Assembly: GCA_027604185.1 (NCBI GenBank)
Contig: JADGKB010000003.1
Span: 124,001-188,000, forward strand
Direction: 5' to 3'
DNA from: Boothiomyces macroporosus
Taxonomy: Eukaryota; Chytridiomycota; Chytridiomycetes; Rhizophydiales; Terramycetaceae
Length of the DNA: 64,000 bases
Made by a program: the position numbers and the translations under genes. Positions 21,521-32,718 of the stretch are shown here, piece by piece (the first letter of the stretch is position 1; the number at the start of each line of letters is the position of its first letter). The notes below the pieces were generated by a model that saw only the letters and a program-made list of their open reading frames with translations, was not told the origin of the DNA and did not search any database.

Positions 21521-23576
21521 TCAAGTACCATTTGCTGACTCTAGAACAACTGTGGGTGAAAGACCTAATTTTTGTTCCACGATATTAGACTCTCCAATGA
21601 CAATCTGTGGAATTTCAGGCTCTTTTTGATTGGGATTAGTCTTCAAACTCTCTTCTTCCTTTAACCTCCTTCTTTCTTTCAATTCTGCCTTCATCTGCTT
21701 CTTTTTTCGTCTGAAATACTTTTTCATGAATAGTATCCGGTGTTTCGGTCCATACTTTACCTCTTTCACAGGATTTTCTAGCGTTTCGGTGTCTATGCCG
21801 AAAAATATCTTTACTTTTCCCAGATCATGAGAAATGTCGGATGGTAGAGTGAATATATTTGGGGAATAGTTTGCGAAAATGTATTCAGATTCTTTTGATA
21901 TTGCAGCGCAAAAGCTAAGGTTGTTTTTCATGGTTCTGTATGCGATATCTGTTGCTTCATCAATGTCAAACATTAGATGCATCCACCAAACATTTACTCC
22001 GCATAGCACTACCAAAGCTGCTACAAGTGCTTGTGTAAATGTCACCCAAAACTCTGGCACAATGAATACACCTGCTCCGATATAGCCATAGTAATCACAC
22101 TGAACTTCAGCTGATTGATCAAATTGCATCAGGACATAATGGCTAGCAATTGCTAATGCATTACTAACGCCTTTCCAAGTTTTGTTTTCATAGTAGTACC
22201 CATCAGGAAGGGTACCTTCTCCTAGAATATTGGCAAAGGTAGATCCCTGACTAGGAGCAAAAGAAGCATTCGTAAAAGCATGTAGTAACACTTTATGCAA
22301 TCGGCCAGTCAAATTGTAATTATCTCCTAACATTAGCTAAAGCTACCCGTCAAAACATTCGCAAAGTCAATAAAATTGACTCCAGTTGATTCTCTTTGAG
22401 TCACAGAGACATCTCCGACAACTATGGTTTCGACATCATTTATAGAAACCATTTCCCACTCGTCTGATATAAACCCCGTTTTGATAGATCCTTGCCCAAA
22501 CTTTGTGACAAACATGCAGTCTTGTAGAACGCCATTCCCACGCTCTTCTTTTGAAAGAGAACTTCCCAAAGGCAAATACGCTCTTATCCTTCCCGTTAAC
22601 GAATTTCCACTGATTTGATAACGATCGTAATTTAAACTCGACAAGTTTTGATGATAGGATCCAGCATCGTATGTATTCCCGCAATTTACAAATATTGCAA
22701 AGACATATCCATCGCCGTTCGTAGAAAATGCTTCCCCAGGATTTATTAGGGGCCATGAGCTCCAACCTCCCACAATTCCATCATCCAAAGGTATACCAAA
22801 ATTATATATTAGTGCCAAATCTGCATCGCCTTGCATGAAATCACCCAAATTGGTGTATATTTGGGGTTCATCTGGATAAGTTGCTGGTGTGCATGGACCA
22901 CTCATGAAATGGGTAGAAATTGGGGACCATAGAAAGTTCAGGGAAACAAATGACAATTCCACTGCTATCAATACTGATAGGAAATAGTTTGCTTGTCGCA
23001 TCGAATATCCTGGCGCGTCACTTGAAAGAAACGTTGACTCTATTTCGCTAATTTTGGCACCTGCATGTGAAACTTTGGAACATACTATTCCCTGATGTAT
23101 GCATTTCAAAAGCTCATCAGTTGCTGCAAATAACATATGTCCAGTCAAGATTGTAAATATATGTACACCTGTATTACAGCAATAGTACCATTAAAAAGAA
23201 GAATACTGTTCAATTGTAGACCAGGAATAATGTAAGTGGCTAATATTAAGAGCAGGTTTAGAAACAGGAAGAAGCTGAAGTTGAAAATTAAGCTTCTGCG
23301 ATAGGTACTGTTTTGTAGACGAAACTTCCTCACTGATGGCCATTCCCATACTTGTTCAATAAATTCCTGCATCTTCATAAATATATCCTTGTCTTCATCA
23401 TCGATAACCTCTTCCTCTCCCGAAATTACAGAGCTTCCACTACTTTTCAACGACATTGAATTGAATTTCAGAGTGGGATGAAGACGGTTGGGTTCAGGGA
23501 CAACTTTGCGGCGTGAATTAGTGTCATGGTCTTCTTCATCGTTATCTGGCAGTGAGCCAAGGGAATTATTCATCAT
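21521..23576 (-). CDS. Large orphan multi-pass membrane protein
   Basis: Exons 23576-23189, 23168-22346 and 22325-21521 (two 20-nt introns); 671 aa. Cytosolic acidic head of about 80 residues, two or three closely spaced membrane helices (LLLILATYIIPGL; NGVHIFTILTGHMLFAA, rebuilt by splicing), a helix at LSVLIAVELSFVSLNFLW, a large extracytoplasmic domain of about 270 residues with several N-glycosylation sequons and a few cysteines, a helix at FWVTFTQALVAALVVLCGV, and a long basic cytosolic tail (RRKKKQMKAELKERRR). No known family recognised. The head-to-tail arrangement suggests a receptor- or sensor-like topology, which is inference only. Confidence 0.75.
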
Positions 23577-24198
23577 TAGGTAAATCCAGACGCGCTTAAA
23601 ATCGAATGTACGTAATTCCACATGAACACGGCGCCTTTTACAATATTGGTAATAGTATGTATTGAAAAGCTAAATTGGATGTCCAAGTTATGTTAGTGAT
23701 ATCCCATTGTCAAGTAGTATTTTTAACAGTTTGGTGAAATACTTTTCATTCGAGCACTTACTACGTTTATAACAGTTAGAATGACTACATAATATTTGAA
23801 ATTAGCAAATCGCCCTCTGGAGGTTGAATTGACCAGATGGCCTTTGGTTAAAGAAGAAATAGTACTTTTATGAATACCACTGTTTTACTTTCCAGCTTAA
23901 CTTCTGCAAATACAGCTCTTAAGTCCAGAGATATGATTTCCATCAATGCTACACCATTAGCAACAGAAACACTTGACCGTCAGAGATCAGACTCAAGGGA
24001 TACATCAGCCAGTGTCTGATGAGAAGAATAAGAGTTGAACATTTGGAAGAGGTGATATTCACAGAACCTGTATTCGTGCCTTTAGTAGCGTGGATTCAGG
24101 TATAAATAAAAGCTTGGCAGCAGTGCTACAGCAGCGAACGAAATTCAACAATTTCTTCAGTGATTTTTTATAGGATTTTGTTTTCACAAAAAAAAATA
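23577..24198. promoter_or_regulatory. Intergenic region with TATA box
   Basis: About 620 bases between divergent genes. A good TATA element (tataaataaa, 24101-24110) lies 98 nt before the ATG at 24199, the only clear TATA box I found ahead of a gene. The rest holds no supported gene. Confidence 0.5.
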
Positions 24199-24779
24199 AT
24201 GGACAAGGAATTCGAACCACCAGAAGGAATGGAGCAGGTCAATTTCGAACCATTCAACTTGAAAGATAGCGAAATATATTTATTCCGCCTCCCAGCAGAT
24301 GTAACGGATAACTAAGTTAGGTACCATTATCAAAGTTGGAAGGTGTTCAGCTGCAGGATACAGTCGAAATTGATCAGAAATCCAGCAAGAAATACCAGAT
24401 AGTTGAAATTAATAGCGATAATGTAGAGAAGGGAGAATTAAGGAATTTCAAAGTTCTGCTGCCGGGAAAGGACGGATTCAAGATACAAGATAAAGTATCA
24501 AAGTTCTATCACTTTGAACCAGTAGGAGAGAAACTTGTTCAAAAAGATTTGGAAAAGGCAGGAAAGAAATATTTGAACACACCGTATGTTGCCCGCACTC
24601 ACCCTGAAGGTATGAAGCTGCAATCGCTTCCATTTGGATTTGACACTGGTAATATCCTTCTAATTCAAGACGGCCAAGCGTTGAAAGAGTCGTTGGAACG
24701 ATACAAGAAAAGCGAAAAGAAAAGGAAATCAAAAGAATCTCCGCAAAAGGAGTCTCCAAAAAAGAAGAAGCAAAAGTAA
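24199..24779 (+). CDS. RNA polymerase I subunit A34.5-like protein
   Basis: Exons 24199-24300 and 24321-24779 (20-nt intron); 186 aa. The N-terminus FEPPEGMEQVNFEPF matches the FxPPxGF-type opening of A34.5/CAST proteins, followed by a beta-rich dimerisation module (LFRLPADVPLSKLEG) and a strongly basic C-terminal tail (KKSEKKRKSKESPQK and KKKKQK). In this family the module pairs with A49 to form a TFIIF-like subcomplex of RNA polymerase I, and the basic tail contacts the polymerase. Sequence conservation of A34.5 is low everywhere, so the call rests on the opening motif, size and tail. Confidence 0.6.
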
Positions 24780-24824
24780 TAAAGTAACTTTCCTCGATAG
24801 TTTAAAATTTCCCCAAAAATTGTA

Positions 24825-25802
24825 ATGCAATCAAACTTTTTACTCGCACCGTACGAGTATCTGGTAGAAAATCCTGGAAAGGATTTCAGATCAAAGCTTA
24901 TTGCTGCCTTCAATCTGTGGTTGCAAGTCCCGCCAGAGAAATTGGAGCAGATAAAGGAAATCGTGGCAATGCTTCACACCGCCTCTTTACTGTAAGCAAT
25001 TCTAATACAGCGTGGATGATGTTGAAGATGGATCAGAACTAAGACGAGGACAGCCTGTAGCTCACAAGATATTTGGAGTTGCATCAACGATAAATTCAGC
25101 AAAGTCAGATATTTCTAATAATAGCTATGTCTATTTCATTGCGCTAGAGAAAACAATGAAGCTGGGAAATAGCAAAGCAGTAGAGATATTCACCCAAGAA
25201 CTCTTAAACTTGCATCACGGACAAGGCTCTGAAATACATTGGAGGGACAGTGTTACGTGTCCAACTGAAGAAGAGTATTTGGTTATGGTTTCCAATAGTA
25301 AATACAATTTAATTAGAAACTGGAGGACTGTTAAGATTGGCGGTTAAGCTAATGTCCCTTTTTAGCAAGGAAACAAAAGATTACGTAAGGCTGGTAGATA
25401 TTTTGGGGATACATTTTCAAATCAGGGACGACTTTTTGAATCTATCATCCTCTCAGTACAGCGACCTGAAAGGGTTTGCAGAAGATTTGACAGAGGGAAA
25501 GTTTTCTTTTCCCGTAACTACATTTGCTTACTGTAGATTGTTCATTCTATTCAAACTCAATCGCCGAAAGCTTCTCAAATTATTAGTACTCTATGATTTA
25601 ATTAGATATTCTTAGACAAAGAACTGTTGATGTAAATCTGAAAAAGTATGCGATTTCACTCTTACGTCAAAGTGGTAGCTTGGATTATTGTCGAGAATAT
25701 TTGTTGAATATGGAGAAACAAGCATTAGAAGAAATCTATAATCTCGGCGGCAATGATATACTATTACAGATGATTGAATTATATTCAAAAGAATATAAAT
25801 AA
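24825..25802 (+). CDS. Geranylgeranyl diphosphate synthase
   Basis: Exons 24825-24991, 25011-25297, 25317-25513, 25537-25585 and 25606-25802 (introns 19, 19, 23, 20 nt); 298 aa. All-alpha isoprenyl diphosphate synthase of the fungal BTS1/animal GGPS1 type: ENPGKDFR start, first Asp-rich motif [12 protein letters not shown] (split by intron 1), [13 protein letters not shown] (rebuilt at intron 2), second Asp motif [10 protein letters not shown] and EGKFSFP. It makes C20 geranylgeranyl diphosphate for protein prenylation. Exon 4 is only 49 nt. Its stop codon ends 5 nt from the stop of the convergent SHQ1 gene. Confidence 0.94.
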
Positions 25803-25807
25803 GCGAT

Positions 25808-27146
25808 TTATTTCAATTCTTCTTTACTTTCCTTTGCAGCCTTCTCAAGATCTTCTAGTTCCCAGTCACTCAGCTCACGCTTGAATTCAAAGTGGTTCAA
25901 CTCACTGGCTAGTGACTTTAATTGCCTATCTGAGGCTTTCTGAATCCAGATACAGTAGTCGGTAATGTAAACTCTATCAATCAAATACATGGACTCGTGA
26001 GCCTAAATTAATATAAATTACTTGAACCAAGCTCTTAATTGCCAAAAGACATTTCAAAAGAGAGCGCTTCCCCAATTTAAACAGTACTACAACATCTTGG
26101 AATACTTTTTGGGAGAGTTCAAAGGATCGATAGAGCGGAAATGAAATCGAGCGACGTAAGCAGCACTTTAGAACATCATTCAAGCTGGTAAAGGTTTCAA
26201 AACAAGAGAGCGTTCCAGATAGCTTACATATTGTCCATGCTGATTCAACTGTATCTTCCCCAAGAGTTGTCCTGTAGTTATAACAGTAGGCATAAATGAT
26301 ATCAATCAAGCCAAAGTAGATATAAATTTCTTCGTTAGCAGCAAATAAATCTATCTCAGTAATTAAATACAATTTTTGTTGGAAAGTTTGGAAAGCTGCT
26401 CTAGTTCTCCTTGATCCAGTTCTACTTGGATTTCCTGTAGTTTTTGAACTTTTTTCAATAGTTTCCAGGAATCAGGTTTGAATTCCAGCAACATTGGAAT
26501 ATCTTCATTCATTACACAATCATACATGTAGTATTCGTCATCAAATTTTAGCTCTTCTATTGTCAACCGCTCGTTTCTCCTTGTTTCGTAGGTCGAGGAA
26601 TCTAAATCTTTGATGTCAATGAAATCACGAGCTAACTCGTTTATACTCGCACCCATCCCGCTATAGAGATTGTTAAACCCATAATTGGTGGATGTTTGAA
26701 TTACAGGAAGTTCCTGAGGATGGTTCCAGTCGAATTCTTCCTGTTCAGTATTATCGATCGCCATATCAGACATAGGTTCCATTTTGGAATCGCCAATTTC
26801 TTCAATCAATACTTTCTTTTCAACAGGTTTTTCCTTTATATCCATTAATTTGGTGAGCAAGTCTAAATCCTCAAAATGCTGTCCTTTCTCTGCTTTCGGG
26901 ATGTGCAAGAGCAGTATCCCGGTATCAGTGTTATAACTAGACTTTTCTCTTCCATTCTCAATCAATGAATGGGTAAAGTGTAGTCGCAGGAAGTATGGCT
27001 TCCCATAAAACCTAAACTCCTTGTCATTGACATCGATTTCAACCGATTGTGCCTGCGTTACTTTGAGTTACTTTAATATACGGACACTTCATTTCTATTA
27101 TTATATATTCGTCATCCTGGGATATTTGGAATATTGGAGTGAGCAT
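25808..27146 (-). CDS. SHQ1: SHQ1, H/ACA snoRNP assembly chaperone
   Basis: Exons 27146-27072, 27052-26371, 26350-26022 and 26002-25808 (introns 19, 20, 19 nt); 426 aa. The N-terminal CS (p23-like) domain begins MLTPIFQISQDDEYIII and continues across intron 1 with KCPYIK and KEFRFYGKPYFLRL, as in yeast and human SHQ1. The SHQ1-specific helical domain follows: YGFNNLYSG, a FGLIDIIYAYCYNYR segment, TVESAWTICKLS and FELSQKVFQDVV. SHQ1 shields dyskerin/Cbf5 before H/ACA RNP assembly. Its first exon ends only 22 nt from the start of the divergent cyclin gene. Confidence 0.95.
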
Positions 27147-27168
27147 TTTTTCACAAAAAAAATTAAGG

Positions 27169-28512
27169 ATGGATGGTGCTGTAAATGCAGTTCAAACACC
27201 TACTTTTTATACCAAAGCACAGCTTGATTCCATACGGCAGAAACACGGCCAAAGTTTACAACAAGAGAAGGAAATCAGGATTCGCAACACCCGCCATTTA
27301 ACGAAAATCGCAAAACATTTGGGTTTACCATATTATTCCACCAGCACTTGTTTATATTTGTATCACAGGTTTGCAGCCAGTTACGATTTATCGAAATTCA
27401 ACGTTGAGCATGTTCTTATTTCTTGTTTATCATTGGGAATGAAAATAGAGGAAACGGTGAAAAAGCTGGGTGATATCTACATGGCTTGTAATTTAATCAT
27501 AAACGGAATATCATCAGAGCCGACTATACAAGTAATTGTTGCTGATTGCAGGATTTGCGTGAATTGAAAGACACTGTGATTGATCTGGAAAGATTATTAT
27601 TGGAAGACATACAGTTTGACGTAAAGATTGATCCTCCGCATAGACTAGCGCTTTCATTTTGCAAAATGGCGAATAGTATTTTGTGCTAACTTAGGCGATT
27701 CTAGTGTTGCTGAGGAATGTTGGGAGATTTTGAATTCTAGCTATCAATCAACAATATGTATTCAATACCCAACTCATCTTATATCCTTTGCCTCAGTCTA
27801 TCTTGCATATCAGCTCACTTTTCTCGAGATCCCACCTGCTATCCGATCGTTTGAACTTTTGACTAAATGCAGCAGCAAAATCGGTGAAATTATAGGTGAT
27901 CAACCGACTAAAGTAGATGTGGTTATAGATATTATTGATTTATTAAAGTCTTTGTCCAGTTCTCCGGAGGAGCTAAAGAATTATGATCGAATCACACAAA
28001 ACCTGTTGGAACTAAAAATCGAACAGGCAAATGAGGGTAATCAGGAATTGATTAAAGTTCACAAACTGCCAGAGAAAAGGAGAATAGAGGAGCAGAAAAT
28101 TGAAGGAGAGAGGCGCTCACGACATGATAGAAATGATAAGCGACCTTTCGAAAGACATGACCGCGCTACTTATGACAGGCCAGTCGAACGACCGCATGCA
28201 GGTTATGACAGATATGAACGAAATGGAGACTGGGAAAGGAGGGAATTCAGAAGGGAGGAATATCCTCAAAGAGGTACAGCAAGAGAAGAGTTTAGAGAAA
28301 TTCCTCATCGCCGGGAAGAATATCCTGAACCAGTGAATTCTTACCCGCCTAGATATAGAGAATATCAGCATCCCCCTAGAGATATTCAACGCCCAGTAGA
28401 TCCAAGAGAATTCCGTGATCGCCATAGAGAACCCCCAAGGGACTACCCAAGAGAATATCGAGGAAAGCGGCCGCAAGAATATCGCCAGTATGATCGTGAA
28501 TACCGTAGATAA
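27169..28512 (+). CDS. Transcription-type cyclin (cyclin K/Ctk2/cyclin L group)
   Basis: Exons 27169-27531, 27552-27675 and 27695-28512 (introns 20 and 19 nt); 434 aa. The first 240 residues form a two-repeat cyclin box: FYTKAQLDSIRQKHG, STCLYLYHRFAASYDL, CLSLGMKIEETVKKLGD, then LERLLLEDIQFDVKI and a second repeat with ISFASVYLAYQ. The last 150 residues are a disordered Arg/Glu/Tyr/Pro-rich tail (RREEYP, DRHREPPRDYPRE). This layout is that of cyclins partnering CDK9/12-type kinases on the RNA polymerase II C-terminal domain or in splicing. Which of the cyclin K, T or L groups cannot be decided by eye. Confidence 0.85.
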
Positions 28513-28563
28513 TATAAGTAATCAACCATTTTTCATTTTTGAAAAAACTTTTTGAAATTACAA

Positions 28564-29166
28564 ATGCAATCCGACGAAGTAAACTCACCTCGAATCCCGC
28601 AGGCAATTATATCCGCAATAGCACAGATTCCCGGAGCTCCTAGACCTGGACATCCCAGCTATCAAGCATATGTGCAAGCTTTTCAAGCAAATTTAATGTC
28701 ACAAAGACAATCGTCCATCAACTCTAGAAACAACCTCAGTAAGTTAAATTAACACAGGCGATCCGTCCATACTCCCAATAGTATCAAAAGACAGGATTAA
28801 ACAGCTGTTGAGAAGGATTGACCCAGAACAAAGATTGGATGGAGATGTTGAAGATGTACGCAGGTTTTAATTTAGGTCTTGCTGGATTTGACCGGTGAAT
28901 TTATAAAGAGTGTTACAAAGACTGCGTCGATGCTGTGTAAACATAGACAAGGTGAAGCGCTGGAAGCACACGATGCACAGATGATTGTGGAGAAGAATTA
29001 TAATATCAGAGTGCCTGGATTCGGAGTTGAAGAGGTCCAAGAGAGGAAAAAGAAACAAAAGAATGAAGTGCATGTGCAGAAAGTAGCGGTCGTTCGTGAA
29101 GCTGCTCGCAAAGCAGGAGTCGTGAAGAGATCTTCAAGATTACGTGCTAGACAGATAAAACAGTAA
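28564..29166 (+). CDS. TAF12: TFIID/SAGA subunit TAF12
   Basis: Exons 28564-28738, 28758-28855 and 28876-29166 (introns 19 and 20 nt); 187 aa. The histone-fold domain typical of TAF12 begins at VSKDRIKQLLRRIDPEQRL and runs through LLDLTGEFIKSV, CKHRQGEALEAHDAQM and VEKNYNIRVPGFG, a near-canonical H2B-like fold that pairs with TAF4 in TFIID and Ada1 in SAGA. A short Pro/Gln-containing head and a basic tail flank it. It begins 51 nt after the cyclin stop on the same strand. Confidence 0.93.
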
Positions 29167-29251
29167 TTTAATATATGAATCCGCTTTAAACCACAGCCCT
29201 GATTTCGAAAGAGTTCCAAAATTGCATTTATTTAAACATAATACTATTTGT

Positions 29252-30044
29252 TTATTTATCCTTGAGATCTCCCTTGGTACCACGGATAAGACCAGTTCTT
29301 CTAGCAGCAATGAGACCAGCTTTTTGACCTGGTGGAGCATCACGACGGACAGTAGATGCATGACCAATGTGTTGATGGTTACCACCACCGTGAGGGTGAT
29401 CAACAGGGTTCATAGCAACACCACGAGTCTTTGGCCATGAGTTTCTCTTGACACGGTACTTGTGGTATGCACGTCCAGCCTTCAACAATGGCTTATCGAT
29501 ACGACCACCTCCAGCAACGATACCGATGGTAGCACGACATTTGTTGGACAAAACTTTCTTTGCACCAGATGGGAGCTTAATACGAGTAATTCCTTCATCT
29601 GGGTTTTGGCCAATGATGGTTGCGTAGTTTCCGGAAACACGAGCAAGGGAACCACGGTCACCAATGCTGGATTCGATGTTTGAAATGATGGTACCTTCTG
29701 GCATGGCGGATAATGGTAAAACGTTTCCAACAGTCAAAGATGCTACAATTAGAACAAATGATACCTTTCTTTCCACAGTAGATGAATTGGCCAGTGAACA
29801 TACCTTCAGTTGCAATGAAGGTTTCTTCAACCTTTCCATACTTGTATGGGTTGCGGAATACAACTTTGGCGAGTGGAGCACCACGGCCAGAGTCGTGAAC
29901 AATAGATTTAACTAACCCACGAACATATCCGTTACGTTCAGCATAATCCAATGGACGGATTTTAGCAGCACCTTCACGCTTGTGAACATGAGATTTGAAA
30001 ATGCCACCAGCACCTTTACGTTGAGCACGAATAACTCTTCCCAT
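29252..30044 (-). CDS. RPL8: Cytosolic ribosomal protein uL2 (L8)
   Basis: Exons 30044-29765 and 29742-29252 (22-nt intron); 256 aa. Unmistakable eukaryotic uL2: [11 protein letters not shown] start, [26 protein letters not shown], the peptidyl-transferase loop [16 protein letters not shown] and [16 protein letters not shown]. Codon use is strongly biased, as expected of a highly expressed gene. It converges with TAF12 with 85 nt between stops. The 5' side carries a CACGTG hexamer and a tandem duplication. Confidence 0.98.
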
Positions 30045-30404
30045 TCTATAATTAATGTGTTCCTTTAAAAAAACAATCCATTCCGTATGAAATATTTTAA
30101 TTCTGAAAATGAAATATTGTCGAATGAAGCTGCATTTAACCTACCTTGAAAGTAAAAAGTGAAGAAAAAAAGAGTGAGGAGCTGCTTACCTTTTTTTTTC
30201 AAAAAAATTATAGCCAATTAAATTCTCCGAAATAATCACGTGACATGACGAATTAAGCTTGAACATTGGATTTGAAAATCGTGAGTGGTGATAGTCAGTT
30301 GAGCCATTCAATTTTGACTGAAACATAGAGTTTCAATTGTACTCTACAAATTAGGTATTAATCGACTCAATTGTACTCTACAAATTAGGTATTAATTGAC
30401 TTTA
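30045..30404. promoter_or_regulatory. uL2 promoter region
   Basis: 360 bases between the uL2 start and the stop of the SR-protein gene. It holds T- and A-rich stretches close to the uL2 start, a CACGTG E-box at 30237-30242 about 193 nt before the uL2 ATG, and the 34-bp tandem duplication listed separately. Confidence 0.5.
30333..30400. repeat. 34-bp tandem duplication
   Basis: Two adjacent copies of a 34-bp unit (30333-30366 and 30367-30400) beginning tcaattgtactctacaaat, differing at one base. It lies directly downstream of the SR-protein stop codon and upstream of uL2. Confidence 0.9.
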
Positions 30405-31226
30405 TTATCTTCGGAAAGCTGGCTTTCCTCTTGGTGCGCTGCGATATGCGGATCTCGCTCGATAAGGTGAGCGACTTGTACTCCTTCCTCTTGGAGGACT
30501 TTTGCTTCTTCCTCTTGGAGGACTTTTGCTTCTTCCTCTTGGAGGAGTGCGGCTTCTTCCTCTAAAGCCGTGATATCCTCCTCTTCTTCCTCTGCCTCTG
30601 CCAGAAAAAGGTCTTCTTTTCGTTTCTGCTAGTTGATCCAAGTGATTTCTCGTTAATACTTCAAATTTAACTGTCAGTCCATCGATAATGCTCCCATCAA
30701 AAGTCTTTCGAGCTTTATCTGCATCTGCAGCAGTTTCAAACTCTACGATTGCACATATACTCTTCTGGAATTTGATATTGTTGACAGGTAAATCAATCTG
30801 TTTTACTTTGGAATATTTTTCCAAAATTTCTCCTAGATTTTCCTTGTTTACATTGTAGGACAAATTAGAGATGTACAGTGAATATCTAGGCGGTTTTTCT
30901 GGAGAAGGGGATCTTGAATACACCCTTCTACGAGGTGAACGAGACCTGGGAGAAAATGAACGACGACGTGGAGAACGAGAAAATGACCTAGGTCTTCCTC
31001 TGAATCTGGGGCGATCTCTCGATCTTGACCTAGAGTAGCTTGACCTTGTAGAGCGAGAAAACGATCTGCTTCTTCCTCTTGAAATTGAAGAACGAGTATA
31101 ACTGCTGTAGGAAGAACGAGAGCTGTAACTTCTAGTTGATCTGGATATACTTCTCCTCCTGCTTCTTCCTCTTGGAGACGGCGAACGGGGCCTTCGTATT
31201 GGTGAGAGTGATCTCTGTCTTTTCAT
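30405..31226 (-). CDS. RNPS1-like SR-type RNA-binding protein
   Basis: Single exon, 273 aa. An RS-repeat head of about 115 residues (many SRS, RSRSP units) precedes a single RRM near residues 117-195 with RNP2 SLYISNLSY and RNP1-like ICAIVEFETA, then a Gly/Arg segment and repeats of the form PPRGRSKS. RS-RRM-RS/P order matches RNPS1, a peripheral exon-junction-complex factor that promotes splicing. It is one of few intronless genes here. The C-terminal GRSKSPPR-type repeats make a short direct repeat at the DNA level (30480-30550). Confidence 0.87.
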   Translation of the reverse strand: MKRQRSLSPIRRPRSPSPRGRSRRRSISRSTRSYSSRSSYSSYTRSSISRGRSRSFSRSTRSSYSRSRSRDRPRFRGRPRSFSRSPRRRSFSPRSRSPRRRVYSRSPSPEKPPRYSLYISNLSYNVNKENLGEILEKYSKVKQIDLPVNNIKFQKSICAIVEFETAADADKARKTFDGSIIDGLTVKFEVLTRNHLDQLAETKRRPFSGRGRGRRGGYHGFRGRSRTPPRGRSKSPPRGRSKSPPRGRSTSRSPYRARSAYRSAPRGKPAFRR

Positions 31227-31273
31227 TTTAATTTTTCAAAAATTTTCACTCTTCCAAAATATTCTTGACAAGG

Positions 31274-32694
31274 ATGAAGCCCTTATTTTGTGTGGTAGGG
31301 ACTACTGGAGTGGGTAAAAGTAGTCTGGCAGTCAAATTGGCACAAGCCCTATCTGGACATATTATTAATGGAGATTCAATGCAGGTGTACAAAGGACTGG
31401 ATATTATTACAAACAAGCCAGATGCCCAGGAACAGTCCATGGCACCCCATCATTTGTTTGATTTTATTGATCCTTCGAAAGAGTACTCTGTATCAGAATA
31501 TTTAAAAGACGCGCTGAATGTCATACATGATTTACATAAAGATTCACAGATACCGATTGTTGTCGGAGGAACCAATTATTATATTCAATCGCTACTGTGG
31601 AATAGTAAGATCATAGAGACGGCTGATTCACCTGGACTGTCGAATAAATTAAAATTGAGAGATAGCTGTCATCCGTCATTAGAGCCAGAAATCGCAGATA
31701 CTTTGTTTTATCTACTTGACCATACCGATCCTCGAACAAACAAGCCAGATGCGATTACGGAGTTTTCAAAGACGGCACCATTCCATGAAACTTTGTGCAA
31801 GATTGACCCGGTTATGGGAAAGAGGTGGCATCCTCGAGATATTCGCAAGATACGGAGAAGTTTGGAAATATACTATACCACGGGGAAAAGGCACTCGGCT
31901 CACATAGAGGAACAGAAAAGTAATGAAAGCAGTTCAAAGTTACGATTTCCGACCTGCGTTTTTTGGCTGTATGGAGAGCCTACCGAATTGTACCCTAGAT
32001 TAGATGCAAGAGTGGATTTGATGATTGAAAAAGGAATGTTTCAAGAAATGAAAGAGATGCGGGATAAAATGAAGGCAAATCAAGTTGTGGGTTTAGACTC
32101 TCAATACACAAGAGGAGTACTACAGGCAATAGGTTTACTTTGGGTAACAATAGGGTTTAAGGAATTTGATTCATATTTGAACTCGCTTGATCAAGGTATC
32201 GATTCCCCAGACCTGCTCAAAACTGGAATAGATGAGATGAAAAGAGGAACTAGACAGTATGCTAGGCGACAAGTTACGTGGATAAAGAACAAGCTTGCAC
32301 CAGAATGCCTAATAGAGCATGAAAACGGAACTGGGGCGTTTTATCTGATTGATGCCACTGGTAATTGAGCTCTAAAACAGCCGCTGATGCAATGACTGAC
32401 GAACTGGTAGATAAAGTGGTTGAGCTAGCTAAAAGCTTTCTTTTATCGAACGAGAACAGTCCACCTTCATTATTAGGTCCAAATATTAGTAGTTTGCTAG
32501 AACAACCTGTACAGGGAGATGATTGGGATCAATATATCTGTCACGAATGTGTATCTCCAGATGGTAAGCCAAAGTTACTGAATGGCCCAAAGGAATATGA
32601 AGTACACATGAACTCTTCTACGCACAAGAAATCAGTGAAGCGTAACAAGAACGCTGAAAAGTACTTGGAATGGAAGAATAAACAAAAACAGTAA
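31274..32694 (+). CDS. tRNA dimethylallyltransferase (MOD5/TRIT1)
   Basis: Exons 31274-32360 and 32381-32694 (20-nt intron); 466 aa. P-loop GTTGVGKSSLA at the very N-terminus, then NGDSMQVYKGLDI (the DSxQ signature), HHLFDFIDPSKEYSV, VVGGTNYYIQ and the ARRQVTWIKN segment. The second exon carries the eukaryotic C-terminal zinc finger (YICHEC, then HMNSSTHKKSVKR). The enzyme adds dimethylallyl to A37 of tRNAs and can act in cytosol and mitochondria. The start is the first ATG, 47 nt from the start of the divergent SR-protein gene. Exon 2 stop is 24 nt from the bS6m stop. Confidence 0.95.
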
Positions 32695-32718
32695 TATGGT
32701 AATAAAAAATATATAAAG

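Noticed and set aside
23990..24030. ctgatga motif as a C/D snoRNA box
   Set aside because: The C box purine is wrong, and no D box with flanking complementary ends is present.
24195..24225. GGTTCGAATT-like sequence on the minus strand suggesting a tRNA B box
   Set aside because: No matching A box or cloverleaf upstream, and it lies in the first codons of the A34.5-like gene.
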